Origin: Syntrophomonas sp. DTU019 | GTDB taxonomy: Bacteria; Bacillota; Syntrophomonadia; Syntrophomonadales; Syntrophomonadaceae | NCBI GenBank assembly: GCA_913757435.1 | Contig: CAJYDM010000001.1 | Span: forward strand, 558,001-622,000 | DNA: 64,000 nt | Direction of reading: 5' to 3' | Part shown: positions 1 to 9,341 of the stretch, piece by piece | How positions within the stretch are numbered: the stretch's first letter is position 1 | Layout of the letters: each line of letters starts with the position of its first letter | Translations under genes and position numbers: made by a program | Notes under the pieces: generated by a model | Databases searched by the model: none | The model's input: the letters and a program-made list of their open reading frames with translations, nothing else | Told to the model about the DNA's origin: nothing

Positions 1-1369
1 GTGCGTGATTTAACTTGTTTGCTGCCTTTGTTTTGAACTTTAATTTTGAAAACCAATTCATATTGTCGTTTCAGATTGACAACTCTAGTTTTTCGGGCGA
101 TATTTCCAGCTTCACCTTTTCTAACCATTTCGTGGCTACGTTTTGATTCTTGTTCGACAGAAGTTCTAAAGTCGTCTATCTTACTATATACATTTCTTTC
201 AGATTGGTTTTCTTCATGGCTGTGTATCCATTGGTAATTGATTGTTCCGTTTTACTGGGATGCTATGAGTCTTACTGGATTGGTCCATTATTTTATCATT
301 TATCAGTTCATTTAGAACTTGTTATAGCAATGGCGATAGGATTTGGGGTTCCCTTAGGCCTGATAACGTTATCTGGCATTTGGATGGTGCGAAGAATTTT
401 TCGATTATATATAGCAAGGTTTATCCTTATACCCAATGACCACATTATTCATTTCGATGGTTTACATTGTCGAACTTTGATATCGAATCTATAGCGTAAT
501 TAACCCTTGTCGTATATATGATAGTTTGAGCAATAGCCGTTTCACTACTTCTATTGGGTCTGGAACGACCTATCGCTGAATTTTTGTTTCGAGATTGGTT
601 CAAGGACTTTTACATTGCTGTATAACCTGTCCATATACACGGAATTCCTGCGAGTTTTTCTTTCGTTGGGCTTGGGGATATCTTTACGACGGACTGCTCT
701 ATGGTAGTTTTTAGTATTCTCGGACTTATCAACCATTCGGACGGCATTTGCCGACTGATTTATGGTTAATTGTCAGTTCCAGGGGTGTTGCTCCTGGTGC
801 TTTTGATATTCCTATATGCCAAAGTATGTTTTCATGGCTGGTGATGACTTCCATAAGGTTGTCAAAATTTTACCTTCACATTTCTTTATATAGGTTGTCA
901 AAAGTATCCTGGAGTCCATACCGTTGTGCCTAAGATTGTTTATTTTCATAGTATTAAGGATCTACCTCTTTCCTTGTTTTAGAGTGATCCTTTGGTCTTA
1001 CTGTAACCCTTTGTTCATCCATAGTTTTGGTTTGAATGCTAGAGGCTGTTCTTCATCTTCATTACAAGACTTCTTCGGTCGTGCTCCGCTTTCACTCGCC
1101 GATCAACTCATTTTTCTTCGTCAGTTTATTGTTTTCAACTCGGCAGCTTCCTCGTTCCGATAACTTATCTATGCATATCCGGGTTCTGCTTTGAGCCTGT
1201 TAGCATAGTGCCTGTAACACTATGGTGTTCATAACTCAAATTACCCACCACACTAACACAACAGGGTATCATTTCTACACATTTGGCTTTTAGACCACAT
1301 TCGCAGATTCGTCATGTTTTACCAATTCTAACATAGATATTTTGTAGACCCCGGCCTATAGGTAAACCA
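1..1369 (-). other. Unidentified coding remnants in many short frames
   Basis: No intact gene is present. The minus strand carries successive short open stretches of 30-70 codons that hand over from frame to frame: a lysine/arginine-rich piece at about 1-235, a basic piece at 551-736 (contains KDIPKPNERKTRR), one near 735-870 (contains HIGISKAPGATPLEL), and one near 1150-1370 (contains GLQNIYVRIGK). Each is clean within its own frame, which points to many small insertions or deletions rather than to non-coding DNA. I do not recognise the product. It may be a gene downstream of the VWA protein. Confidence 0.4.
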
Positions 1370-3365
1370 TCCACTCCTGACGCTTTCGTATTGATTACTC
1401 AATTCAGTTACTTCAGCCGACTTCTCCGGGCTTCATTTGCCGCTGGAGTATTTCAGGTAGCGTTTCAGGGTCCCCGTCATTCCACCTTTGGGTTATCAGT
1501 TCTCCATCTTGCTATCATGCCTAAACTTTTCATTAGGAACGAGTCGCACTCGAATAGCCATCGCGGTTTCTCATCGCATCAAAATGGGCTATCGGAGACG
1601 AATCTTCGCTGCAATCGATTTGGCTTTTGAGATAGACACTGAGGAGGCGTGGTGCTGCGAAAAACCCGCTGATTTTGTGGGTGATCTTTAACGCCCGGCA
1701 GGTTTCTGATAATACGCAGGTGGCGTTTTTTGCTGATTCCATTCTTGTTCCGGCACCCATTGACCCGGATAAATCTACTAATACAAAGACTGCCAGTTCG
1801 GGGATGTCCCCTGGGATAGTCCGTTTAGTAAATACTGTGGGGTCAGGTATGGCTAGTTTATAAAGCGATCCGGCGTGTAGTCTGCCCCGGTGAAGTCCTC
1901 GGATATCGTAGGATTTCTTGGTTTCATTCTGATTTCAATAAGTTTTGCAATTATTTCGTTGCTTTTTTAATGTGGAGTTATCTGAGGAAAATAATTCGTG
2001 TATATTACTTTTGTGTGGATACCCGTGATGTTTTTCTCTTTGGCAGGGTCAACTTCGCGCTCGGATTCTTTAAGTTCTTTTATGTCGCTAGAGATGATGT
2101 CTAATTCTTCTCTAGCTTTCGTGAGGTCCTCAAAGTCGTCTTTAGGACTTCTGCAGAAAATATTCATCTTCCTTGTTCATCAGATTCTTTCGCTGGGCAT
2201 TCAATGTTTTCACCAGGTTCTTTGTCAGATTCTTCTTGGTTCTTCTTCAGATTCTTCGCCAGGTTCTTCTGCGAGAAAGGGTTTCTTCAGGTTCTTCGTT
2301 CTTCTGCAGATTCGGTTAAGTTTCGCCTGGATATCTTCGTACCAGATTCACTGCTTGAATCACTAAGTGAATTCCTTGCCTGTCTGATCTTCCGATCTTC
2401 TGGAAAAGGCTTTTTCGATTCTTTGATTTTGCTTGGTTGTTCTGGTTCTTCTGAGAAGATTCATCGGATGGAGTTTATCGAAGATGTTTTACTAGAATAA
2501 GTCTCGTTTCGTCTGTTGTATGACTTCTCGATGATTTACCGCCACTTTCCCCGATTTTATCGAGTTCTCCGACCGTATCTTCAGATTCTTTGCCGGATTC
2601 TCCCACCGGTTTATCGGGTTTCTTGTCGGATTTTCTTTTTGATATGATTGTCAAAGCTTTTTCGGCGCGGGATTTGGTTTTTACTGATGGGGTTGATTTC
2701 TCTGGGTTGAGTGTGCCTTTATCTCCTTCTACCGGTTCTGGCGGCATTGACTCCAGAAGCTCTTTGATTTCAGGAATCGTTAGGATTTCCTCTACCACAT
2801 CAAGAACTTCCTCGGTTGAGGCTGCTGCCTTGCCGATATCGACATAGGGCGCGGCCAGTTTGATCAATCTGGTGATCTTGGGGTCTACCTTGGGGATTTG
2901 GCCCACTACTGAGTAAGCGACCAATCCTCCCAAGAATGCCTGGCTTCCAGTCCCGTAGTCTTTACGGTGATTAAAGATGTAGTTATTGTTGAATTTCAAC
3001 CACCTTCCAGCTCCGGGAAGGACTTCTGATATGGCAGCTTCGATTCTGCCGTCTTCTATGATGTTTGTTAAATGCTGAAAGATGGGTCCTTTCTTGCAAG
3101 CTTTTTTCCAGGCTGTAAGGGATGTGTAGCGAATGTGCGAGCCTTCGTGTGCTGTGCAAGCCTTATAAAAAAGATAAAGTTCAGCGAGGCTGGCCTTCAC
3201 TCCCGGAATAATACTGTCCCGAGGATTTAAGGTCACGGTGTTTTTGATATCAGTGGCGATTCTATCGCCAAAGATAATGTATGCTTTCCTGTTCCCGGAA
3301 AGCGCGCGGAGAATGTTCTCCATGCGCGTCCTGAGAATCTCAAAAAAGTGGCGGTCTAGCTTCAT
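1370..3365 (-). pseudogene. CobT/CoxE-like VWA-domain protein, multiply frameshifted
   Basis: The first 296 codons (3365 down to 2475) are open and encode an alpha-helical region with HEGSHIRYTS and IIEDGRIEAA, as in VWA proteins that partner MoxR ATPases, followed by an acidic/lysine-rich linker. After 2475 the reading continues only by switching frames: an EEP/SEEP-rich linker, then at about 1940-1530 a recognisable VWA domain with RGLHRGRLHAG, the MIDAS core VLVDLSGSMGAG, and later AMRNRDGY. I count at least six frame changes between 2480 and 1500. The intact gene would be roughly 650 residues. Either the gene is decayed or this end of the sequence has many indel errors. It lies directly downstream of the MoxR-type ATPase gene, the usual partner. 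Confidence 0.75.
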
Positions 3366-3374
3366 GACTACCTC

Positions 3375-4790
3375 CTATAATCTCATTTCAATCAAATCCT
3401 TAACCTGGGTGCGCTCAGATGCGCTCTCTAAAGATTCAGTCAAACATGAGATGATGATTTCTTTTTGAGAGGCAATCCCCATAGAGATTTCCTCCGCTGC
3501 TCTAAGAAGTGATCTTAAAGATATACAGTTCTCGGACAGGGTGGCTCCTGTGGGGCTGTATACTGATTCGTATAATGCCTCGTATATATCAGCCAGTTTT
3601 CTCGCGGTATCTTCGGCAACTCTTTCTTGCAGCAATTCCATAAGGGTTTCGCGGGAAACACCTTGTACCTGGATGCCACGGAAACGGTCCCTGAAGGCGT
3701 TGTTTAAAGGTCTGGTTCCCATGTAGCCTACGTTCATAGCTGCAACCAGTCTAAAGTCTGGGTGGGCTTTTACTTCGCCCAGACCTGATACAGTGATGGT
3801 GCGCTGCCAATCTAATAAGGTGTGGAGAATGGAAGTTACTTCGGGAATTAAGACATTGATTTCATCTATGAGTATCAATTCACCGTTAGTAATGGCTTCT
3901 AATAGGACACCCGGTTCGTGGGCTACCCTCATGGTGGCGTTTCCGCCAGAGAGTTGCCTTAGTTCTTCGACAGTCAGGGGTTCGCCAACTTTGGCGCAGT
4001 TTACCCCGATCTTGGCGATAAGTTTTGCGGGGGCGGTTTCTTCTGGAATCAATGTCTTGCAGCCTAACAAATAATCTGCATTAATATCTATACCGCCGGA
4101 GATTCTGCAAATAGGGAGATGTAGAATCTCAGCTAAGGCTTCTACCAGAGTGGATTTTCCCGAGCCTTTGGGTCCCATCAAGAGGGGCGGCGACCAAGTA
4201 TCGTACAACAAGGCTGATACTGCATAGGTGACTTCCGCGTTTTGAGGGATGTAGTTTACGTTTTGGGGAATGCGGAGCTTTTGTTCACCAGTAAGTCTTT
4301 GTTCCTGCCGTTCCCGAAATGCGATGACTTTATCTAAAAGTGTTTTCGGCAACCGGAAGCGGCGCAACGATTTATGTTTTTCGGGGATATCTATTTCTGT
4401 CGGGATTGGGTCGGGGCCTTCGATTGAAAGCTCTACGGTTTGAAACTTACCAGGACGGGGCATGAATTCCTGAGTGAGGTCTTTAGTGGCCCAGAACTGG
4501 TCTGGTTCCCCAATAAGGTCGATTTGGCAGGGGCCACTATTATAAAGGATGTCTGATATTGCCAAGTGCCAACAGGCGTTGGCGTAATTGCTTTTTGCGG
4601 CTTGGCAGTTGTGCCAGGCCAAGATTTTGTCTTCTGTGTGCTGGAATATTATCACTTCGGGCTTGCCGTTTGAACGGGAGAGATATTCCACTAGTATTCT
4701 ATCTCCGTTAGCACCGATGGTTAGAATCTGGTCCTCGGCCATTTTGTAATTCGCCAGGGTGATGTTGGCTTTGGTTATACTGACTAACAA
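3375..4790 (-). CDS. MoxR-family AAA+ ATPase
   Basis: About 471 residues. The AAA+ core lies in the second half, with Walker A GPKGSGKST, Walker B LILIDEIN, and a sensor-like RLVAAMNVGYMG followed by NNAFRDRF as arginine finger region. MoxR-type ATPases act with VWA-domain proteins to insert metals or remodel complexes, and the next gene downstream is such a VWA protein. The N-terminal 170 residues are not recognised. I chose the TTG at 4790 because GGAGGTG (4797-4803) sits 6 nt before it. A longer reading from 4838 would run through the GC-rich hairpin at 4811-4834. The substrate is unknown. Confidence 0.85.
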   Translation of the reverse strand: MLVSITKANITLANYKMAEDQILTIGANGDRILVEYLSRSNGKPEVIIFQHTEDKILAWHNCQAAKSNYANACWHLAISDILYNSGPCQIDLIGEPDQFWATKDLTQEFMPRPGKFQTVELSIEGPDPIPTEIDIPEKHKSLRRFRLPKTLLDKVIAFRERQEQRLTGEQKLRIPQNVNYIPQNAEVTYAVSALLYDTWSPPLLMGPKGSGKSTLVEALAEILHLPICRISGGIDINADYLLGCKTLIPEETAPAKLIAKIGVNCAKVGEPLTVEELRQLSGGNATMRVAHEPGVLLEAITNGELILIDEINVLIPEVTSILHTLLDWQRTITVSGLGEVKAHPDFRLVAAMNVGYMGTRPLNNAFRDRFRGIQVQGVSRETLMELLQERVAEDTARKLADIYEALYESVYSPTGATLSENCISLRSLLRAAEEISMGIASQKEIIISCLTESLESASERTQVKDLIEMRL

Positions 4791-4810
4791 TATTTTCACC
4801 TCCGATATTA

Positions 4811-4834
4811 AGCCGCCCCCCGGAGGAGGCGGCT
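4811..4834 (-). terminator. GC-rich hairpin between recT and the MoxR gene
   Basis: AGCCGCC and GGCGGCT form a 7-bp stem around a 10-nt loop, just before the Shine-Dalgarno of the ATPase gene. No U-tract follows, so it may be a partial attenuator or an RNA-stabilising hairpin rather than a full terminator. Confidence 0.45.
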
Positions 4835-4840
4835 GCAAAA

Positions 4841-6034
4841 TTAACTAACTTTTCTGGCTTCGCTGACGAATATCATCAGCTTGTCGTCTTTCTCGATTTG
4901 ATCGGCGATGGTTATGTCGAGGACATCGTGCGGTTTGTGGGCTTTTAAAGCGTTTCCCACAACCAGGGCTTCCCTATCTTTGTATTTGCAGCAAGCCCAA
5001 GGGCGGACGACAACTTCGCCGTTATAGGGGATTTTGCCGTCTTTGGGAGCAGAAGTTAACACCACGACATTACCTATTTCGCCGTCGTTGGTATCGCCAG
5101 CTTCGGTTTCGCTGGTTTCGTCATCATGGACTTTTACTGAAGTGGCAACTAAGATGTTGTCTTTCAACTTACCTGTGACTTCTAAGGCCATCCCTTCGGT
5201 AGTGGTGAGTATTTCACCGATTTTTTGGGAGGCTTTTAAAGTAACAGGGGCATCGCTTTCTGGATAATATAAAACCGCCTGGGCGGTATACTGTTTGCTT
5301 TTTAACACGGGTTTTTCAGTTAGAAGTAAGATGAATTTTTCTTCTTTTGCTGGTGGGGATTCTGGAGAGGCATCTGTTGGCGGTTCCGGGGTCTCCACCG
5401 GGGGTTCCGGGGGTTCCGCCGGTTTTGGGACCTCTGCTGAAGGATTTTCCACCGGTTTCGGGACTTCTGTTGGCGGCTTCGGAGCTTCTGGTGGGGTTTC
5501 TACCGTTTCGATTTCTTCGGCCCCTACCATGCCAGTGATGTTGAATTGGCGTTTAATCGCGCCAATTTCAGCAACTTTCTGTATCATGGCACTGGGATAA
5601 TCTTTCCATACATAACTGGAGCTGTTAGCCTCCATATATTCGTCAAAATCCGCTATAAACATGATTGGATCACGGTTCTTGGCCTTGGCTACAGCCCATC
5701 CTGCTGTGATCTTGCCGCGCTTTGCCCCAAAAGTGTGCTTGAGGGTTCCTTCGGTGGGGTTAATCTCGAATATGTCGCCCTCTTTGACTACTCCGCCGTT
5801 AACTCCGTTGTAGCTGGGGTCTTTCATGGCGGCCTTCAAATAGCCATCGCGGGTAGTAATGATAAGGGGCTTTAGACCGGTTTTAGAAGACCTGATTTCA
5901 AGGACGATTTCTTTAGTAAGAGGGTCTAAGCCGTATTTTTCGGCGTGATAGAGGAATAGTTTGATGTGCGCCTCAGTTGCGCCTTTAGGGATAACGGTTT
6001 TTTTGATAAGTTCGATTGTTGCCGGTGTAAACAT
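4841..6034 (-). CDS. RecT/Bet-family single-strand annealing protein with long C-terminal extension
   Basis: 397 residues. Residues 1-180 match the RecT/Bet annealing family, with FLYHAEKYGLDPLTKEI near the N-terminus, then LIITTRDGYLKAA, and finally YPSAMIQKVAEIGAIKRQF. A proline/glutamate-rich linker (about 185-235) joins this to about 160 further residues that look like beta-rich, OB-like modules, which standard Bet proteins of about 200-260 residues lack. Such proteins anneal complementary single strands and usually work with SSB and a nuclease. SSB is encoded about 700 nt upstream. ATG with AAAGGAGG before it. The linker-plus-tail fusion is unusual. Confidence 0.85.
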   Translation of the reverse strand: MFTPATIELIKKTVIPKGATEAHIKLFLYHAEKYGLDPLTKEIVLEIRSSKTGLKPLIITTRDGYLKAAMKDPSYNGVNGGVVKEGDIFEINPTEGTLKHTFGAKRGKITAGWAVAKAKNRDPIMFIADFDEYMEANSSSYVWKDYPSAMIQKVAEIGAIKRQFNITGMVGAEEIETVETPPEAPKPPTEVPKPVENPSAEVPKPAEPPEPPVETPEPPTDASPESPPAKEEKFILLLTEKPVLKSKQYTAQAVLYYPESDAPVTLKASQKIGEILTTTEGMALEVTGKLKDNILVATSVKVHDDETSETEAGDTNDGEIGNVVVLTSAPKDGKIPYNGEVVVRPWACCKYKDREALVVGNALKAHKPHDVLDITIADQIEKDDKLMIFVSEARKVS

Positions 6035-6054
6035 GATAATCCTCCTTTAGTCAG

Positions 6055-6098
6055 AAACACAAAAAGAGGCCGATAAAAACATCTGGCCTCTGTTGTGT
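6055..6098 (-). terminator. Intrinsic terminator after mazF
   Basis: ACACAAAAAGAGGCC pairs with GGCCTCTGTTGTGT. On the minus strand the stem is followed by TTTTTGTG. It separates the toxin-antitoxin pair from recT. Confidence 0.8.
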
Positions 6099-6117
6099 AA
6101 TCTAAAAATGTTTTTTG

Positions 6118-6453
6118 TTAGGACAAATCTAAACTGAGTTTTATTGCTTGGTTAACTTCTCTCATACGTTCGTTTTCTAGCTTACCTAGCTTTTGAGTCA
6201 AGCGGCTTTTGTCAATAGTTAATATCTGCGCCAAGTTTACTGAACTAGATTTAGGTAGACCGCCCTCGCCAGCGTTTAGATTAACCATGAAGGGGAACGA
6301 CCTATGTGTAGTGGTTATTGTAGCGATAATGGTAGTTGGACTAAATTTATTACCAGTATTGTTTTGAATAACAAGGGCGGGGCTTAAACCCGCCTGCTCG
6401 CTACCTCTTGCTGGACTAAAGTCCACAATATAAATCTCCCCGCGATTAATCAC
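6118..6453 (-). CDS. mazF: MazF/PemK-family endoribonuclease toxin
   Basis: About 111 residues. The N-terminus INRGEIYIVDFSPARGSEQ and the following PALVIQNN, then TTIIATIT and SSVNLAQILTIDKSRL, are diagnostic of the MazF/PemK fold, an mRNA-cleaving toxin. I start at the GTG at 6453, which has GGAGGTGG 7 nt upstream, rather than the longer in-frame 6486. The start overlaps the antitoxin stop by 8 nt, so the pair is translationally coupled. It likely stabilises the element. Confidence 0.9.
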   Translation of the reverse strand: MINRGEIYIVDFSPARGSEQAGLSPALVIQNNTGNKFSPTTIIATITTTHRSFPFMVNLNAGEGGLPKSSSVNLAQILTIDKSRLTQKLGKLENERMREVNQAIKLSLDLS

Positions 6454-6676
6454 GCAGGACCACCTCCGCCTGGGCAGGGAAAGCAAGGTTTGCTTCTTCT
6501 TGGTTAAGAAGTGACATTTCCTTGTATCCCTCGACCATTAGCTGTTCCTGAATCTTTTTCTGATGTTTTTCTAAGATTTTTAACACAGCTCCGCTACGGG
6601 TTGTATCCCATTGTTTGGCTAATTGATTAAGGTATAAAAGTTGTTCTTCAGGCAAACTTACCGTGATTCTCGGCAT
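6446..6676 (-). CDS. MazE-like ribbon-helix-helix antitoxin
   Basis: About 76 residues beginning MPRITVSLPEEQLLYL, a ribbon-helix-helix DNA-binding motif, with a toxin-binding tail. The ATG at 6676 has GGGAGGCG upstream, so the longer in-frame reading from 6745 is not used. It is paired with the overlapping mazF and probably autorepresses the pair. Confidence 0.85.
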   Translation of the reverse strand: MPRITVSLPEEQLLYLNQLAKQWDTTRSGAVLKILEKHQKKIQEQLMVEGYKEMSLLNQEEANLAFPAQAEVVLRD

Positions 6677-6746
6677 CGTTATCGCCTCCCGAACCAATCT
6701 TATCATACCCGATGTATGATTATCAATCATACTAAATTCCCCCAAA

Positions 6747-7091
6747 TTAAAACGGTATTTCTTCCAATTCTTCTGTTTTTGGCTTGTTGCCGAACTGTAC
6801 CTTATCTGCAGCTACATAGGCTTTGCTTCTCCACTTATCGTCCCTGTCTTTCCAGGAATCTACCCGCATGGAGCCGGTAACAGCAACCTCTTGTCCTTTA
6901 ACAAGGTATCTGCCTACATTCTCGGCCTGGACTCCCCAAACTTCGACTAGGATGAAGTCAGTTTTGTCCTTCTGGCCGATACGGTTTACGGCAACGGTCA
7001 TAACTGCCTTGGCGGTGTTCTTTTCCCCGACATAGGATACCTCGGGGTCATTGGTCAGACGACCTACTAGATTGATACTGTTGACATTCAT
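6747..7091 (-). CDS. ssb: Single-stranded DNA-binding protein
   Basis: 114 residues with an OB-fold pattern: NSINLVGRLTNDPE at the start, FILVEVWG, and the acidic tail ELEEIPF, matching the conserved SSB tip that recruits repair proteins. It is shorter than chromosomal SSB (about 150-180 residues), as is common for mobile elements. ATG with GGAGG 8 nt upstream. It works alongside RecT in this block. Confidence 0.93.
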   Translation of the reverse strand: MNVNSINLVGRLTNDPEVSYVGEKNTAKAVMTVAVNRIGQKDKTDFILVEVWGVQAENVGRYLVKGQEVAVTGSMRVDSWKDRDDKWRSKAYVAADKVQFGNKPKTEELEEIPF

Positions 7092-7333
7092 GTCTTGATT
7101 CCTCCTATTATTGATTTTAATGATTTTACTGTGGACGCGTGTCCCATTGAGACTTAATTAATCTCCTTTCTCCCGGATTGTTCCAGGGTACGAATATTTA
7201 TTCCCAGTGTGTACTGAGACAATGGATCATGCGATCCAATTTATATACTGCGCCCAATAAATAAACGGGACGCATGATTAGATTCGCCCGCGCAGGAGGT
7301 CTTAGTGAAACCTTCTGCGCCGGGGAACCCGGC

Positions 7334-7603
7334 TTATTCTCGGACGAACGACCAGACTGTGAAATACGGCTTAAAGACATCAAGAAACAAAACTTTTTGC
7401 CCCGGCTTTAATTCAGGGAACTTATTCATAGCTGGGACCGCGCCTAAGTCTTCGACTAAGTTTTTTGTTCCAGGATGGATAATATAATGACTACTTCCGG
7501 CGATATTAGGGATGGATTTGCTGTAGCCAGTGGTTTTGTACCGGCCTCCCATTATTAGGGAAAGGTCGTCAATTACTGCGGCGTACTTGGTTTGAACTTT
7601 CAT
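7334..7603 (-). CDS. Small hypothetical protein downstream of leader RNA C
   Basis: 89 residues from the ATG at 7603, preceded by GAAAGGAGCTTTTTT. Beta-rich (GGRYKTTGYSKSIPNIAG, LKPGQKVLFLDVFKPYFTVW). No family recognised. The same GGAGCTTTTT-ATG-AAAGT start context occurs at the parR-like gene at 11518. It is the first gene after the conserved attenuator leader at 7626-7835, so its expression is probably conditional. The roughly 230 nt that follow to ssb contain no clear gene, only an inverted repeat around 7290-7320. Confidence 0.6.
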   Translation of the reverse strand: MKVQTKYAAVIDDLSLIMGGRYKTTGYSKSIPNIAGSSHYIIHPGTKNLVEDLGAVPAMNKFPELKPGQKVLFLDVFKPYFTVWSFVRE

Positions 7604-7625
7604 AAAAAAGCTCCTTTCTAATAAC

Positions 7626-7648
7626 AAAAGCCCGCGTTGCGGACTTTT
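7626..7648 (-). terminator. Hairpin terminator just before the 89-residue gene
   Basis: AAAAGCCCGC and GCGGACTTTT pair over 10 bp (one G-U) around a 3-nt loop. The U-rich side lies on the minus strand, 20 nt before the Shine-Dalgarno. Confidence 0.65.
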
Positions 7649-7659
7649 AAGAATACTCC

Positions 7660-7835
7660 ATTGCGACCAGGGGTGTCCGTAGATGCGAATATGGCCACCT
7701 TCCACAAATTGGTTTTGCACATTATTTTAAAGATTTGGAACAAAAAAGAACCTCTGCTGTTACACAAAGGTTCTCTTAAAGCATTATGCACATTATCTTT
7801 TGAAAATTTACCGATTAGTTCCGCTCATCGGTTAT
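7660..7835 (-). ncRNA. Leader RNA copy C (GGAAY hairpin - ATGTGCA - terminator)
   Basis: Minus-strand 5' leader. The ACCGAT/ATCGGT stem (7810-7815 with 7827-7832) closes an 11-nt loop containing GGAAC. After 17 nt comes ATGTGCA, and then a terminator (7741-7773). A second ATGTGCA lies near 7717-7723. The order and spacing match copies A (24.1 kb) and B (41.8 kb). The ligand or bound protein is unknown. Confidence 0.6.
7741..7773 (-). terminator. Intrinsic terminator inside leader C
   Basis: GAACCT (7748-7753) pairs with AGGTTC (7768-7773), followed on the minus strand by TTTTTT. It lies between the leader hairpin and the gene. Confidence 0.65.
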
Positions 7836-7917
7836 TTCTAAGTCCGGCGTGTGCCAGAGTAAGTGATTTTGGGGTGCATTTGAGCACTAATATATTCTGC
7901 ATATAGGATACCACTAT

Positions 7918-8520
7918 TTAAAGGTTATCGCAAGCAAAATATTCTCGATTCCCGCCGGGGAGAATGAAGTGAAAACGGTCTGATAGTAAGTTTTCGTCTA
8001 AGGCTATCCTTACCGGTATGGTGATTTTATCAAACTCGGGGTGGTACTGCTCGGATATGATTATCAGCCTTTCATAGTTACAGGCCATGAACGGCAGCAA
8101 TGACACCGGGTCCCCGTGTCTTAACACGATCACCGGATAGGCGTTGGTATTGATGTATATTACTGAATGGATAATTCCCTCGCCGGGTCTTACCTCTAGA
8201 GGGATATTGAACTGTTTGACAAGCTGGGTAACAATAAGCGACTTGAGGATGTCTTTGACGCTGTTATGGTGTTTGGCTGCTGATACGTTGATTTTCTTTT
8301 CACCCTGAAGCTGATATTTGAAGCATAAACCGGCCCGGTGCAGCGCGTCTAATTTCTGCCGGTCGCGGCCTATAGGCGCGATCTGGAAGTAGGCGGCGGC
8401 CCCCACCTGGGATAAGAAAGCTAAAGTTTTTTTGTCCCATGCGGTGAGGTGACCTGGGGGTCTTATGTTGGTGGGATAGGCTTTAAGTTTGTAGTCTTGC
8501 AGTATAGAAAACTGGGACAT
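7918..8520 (-). CDS. Hypothetical protein, 200 residues
   Basis: Not recognised. A helical N-terminal half (TAWDKKTLAFLSQVGAAAYF) resembles a small winged-helix or DNA-binding region and is followed by a beta-rich half. Its ATG overlaps the stop of the upstream S1 protein (TAATG), so it is translationally coupled to that gene and to the unknown gene at 9328. The three may form one unit near the putative replication/partition region. Confidence 0.6.
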   Translation of the reverse strand: MSQFSILQDYKLKAYPTNIRPPGHLTAWDKKTLAFLSQVGAAAYFQIAPIGRDRQKLDALHRAGLCFKYQLQGEKKINVSAAKHHNSVKDILKSLIVTQLVKQFNIPLEVRPGEGIIHSVIYINTNAYPVIVLRHGDPVSLLPFMACNYERLIIISEQYHPEFDKITIPVRIALDENLLSDRFHFILPGGNREYFACDNL

Positions 8521-9341
8521 TACGCACCTTTGCGAACCAGCCTGGTGATGGCTCCAAATATTTTTTGTTCTTCAGGATTAATACTGATGATGGCAATGGC
8601 GACTAAATCGCCCTTGTTTACCCGACCAGACTTCATATGGCGGCAGAGCGCGTTCACACCTGGTTCTAAATCAACGAAGATTCCATAATCGACCATGCCA
8701 GTGACGGTTCCCACATAGACAGAGTTTTTGATGTATCTATCCGCGCATGAGGGCCAGGGGTTTTCATGGAGTTCTTTTAGGGATAAAAAGACTTTTTGTT
8801 TCTCTTGGTCTGTCTCTTGAACATAAGTGTCTATGGTATCGCCGGGTTGAGCGATAGAGCTGATATCTTCCACCCAGCCGTGGGAGAGTTCATTTACGGG
8901 TATGAAGGTTTCGATGCCGTCAAGCTCTACGACGATGCCGATTTCAACCAGATTTCCTTTGTTGTTTCTTCTGCGGATGATTCTTCTGACTATTGCTGAA
9001 CGGGTTTGTCCGGGCTTTAGATTGAGCCAGGTTTTGGCGGCCTGTTTTTCCATTGCAAGGGCGCGGTCGCCTGTGAAAAGATTATTCTCTTTGTCGATCT
9101 GAGTGACGATGAAGGTCACCGGCTGACCCACTAAAGCCATGATTCGGCCTTTAATGGTCCGGTCATCGCCAATCAGGTTGATGCCAGATTGCTCTAATGG
9201 AATGATGCCTTTGGTGCGGTCCTGGGATACTACCAGGCATAGAGAGTCGTTGTGTTCTTCTACTCCGGTTACAGTCCAAGTCAAGGGGTTTCTGGTTTGC
9301 CGAGATGCGTAAACCTCCGGCCAAATTTCAGTTGTTAGCAT
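8520..9341 (-). CDS. S1 RNA-binding repeat protein
   Basis: 273 residues with three S1-like OB modules, at about 20-90, 108-190 and 205-268. The last, VYVGTVTGMVDYGIFVDLEPGVNALC, is a textbook S1 repeat, and the middle one has ETFIPVNELSHGWV. S1 repeats bind single-stranded RNA, as in ribosomal protein S1. On a mobile element this could aid translation or RNA-based control. ATG with AGGAGAAG upstream. It overlaps the upstream gene by 14 nt and the downstream gene by 1 nt. Confidence 0.8.
   Translation of the reverse strand: MLTTEIWPEVYASRQTRNPLTWTVTGVEEHNDSLCLVVSQDRTKGIIPLEQSGINLIGDDRTIKGRIMALVGQPVTFIVTQIDKENNLFTGDRALAMEKQAAKTWLNLKPGQTRSAIVRRIIRRRNNKGNLVEIGIVVELDGIETFIPVNELSHGWVEDISSIAQPGDTIDTYVQETDQEKQKVFLSLKELHENPWPSCADRYIKNSVYVGTVTGMVDYGIFVDLEPGVNALCRHMKSGRVNKGDLVAIAIISINPEEQKIFGAITRLVRKGA

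Noticed and set aside
7090-7150. 19-codon frame starting MGHASTVKS that ends in the ssb start (ACATGA)
   Set aside because: The ribosome site is too far (about 14 nt) and there is no sign of conservation.
7198-7383. 61-codon minus-strand frame between ssb and the 89-residue gene
   Set aside because: It has no plausible ribosome site, overlaps the preceding gene, and has no family resemblance.
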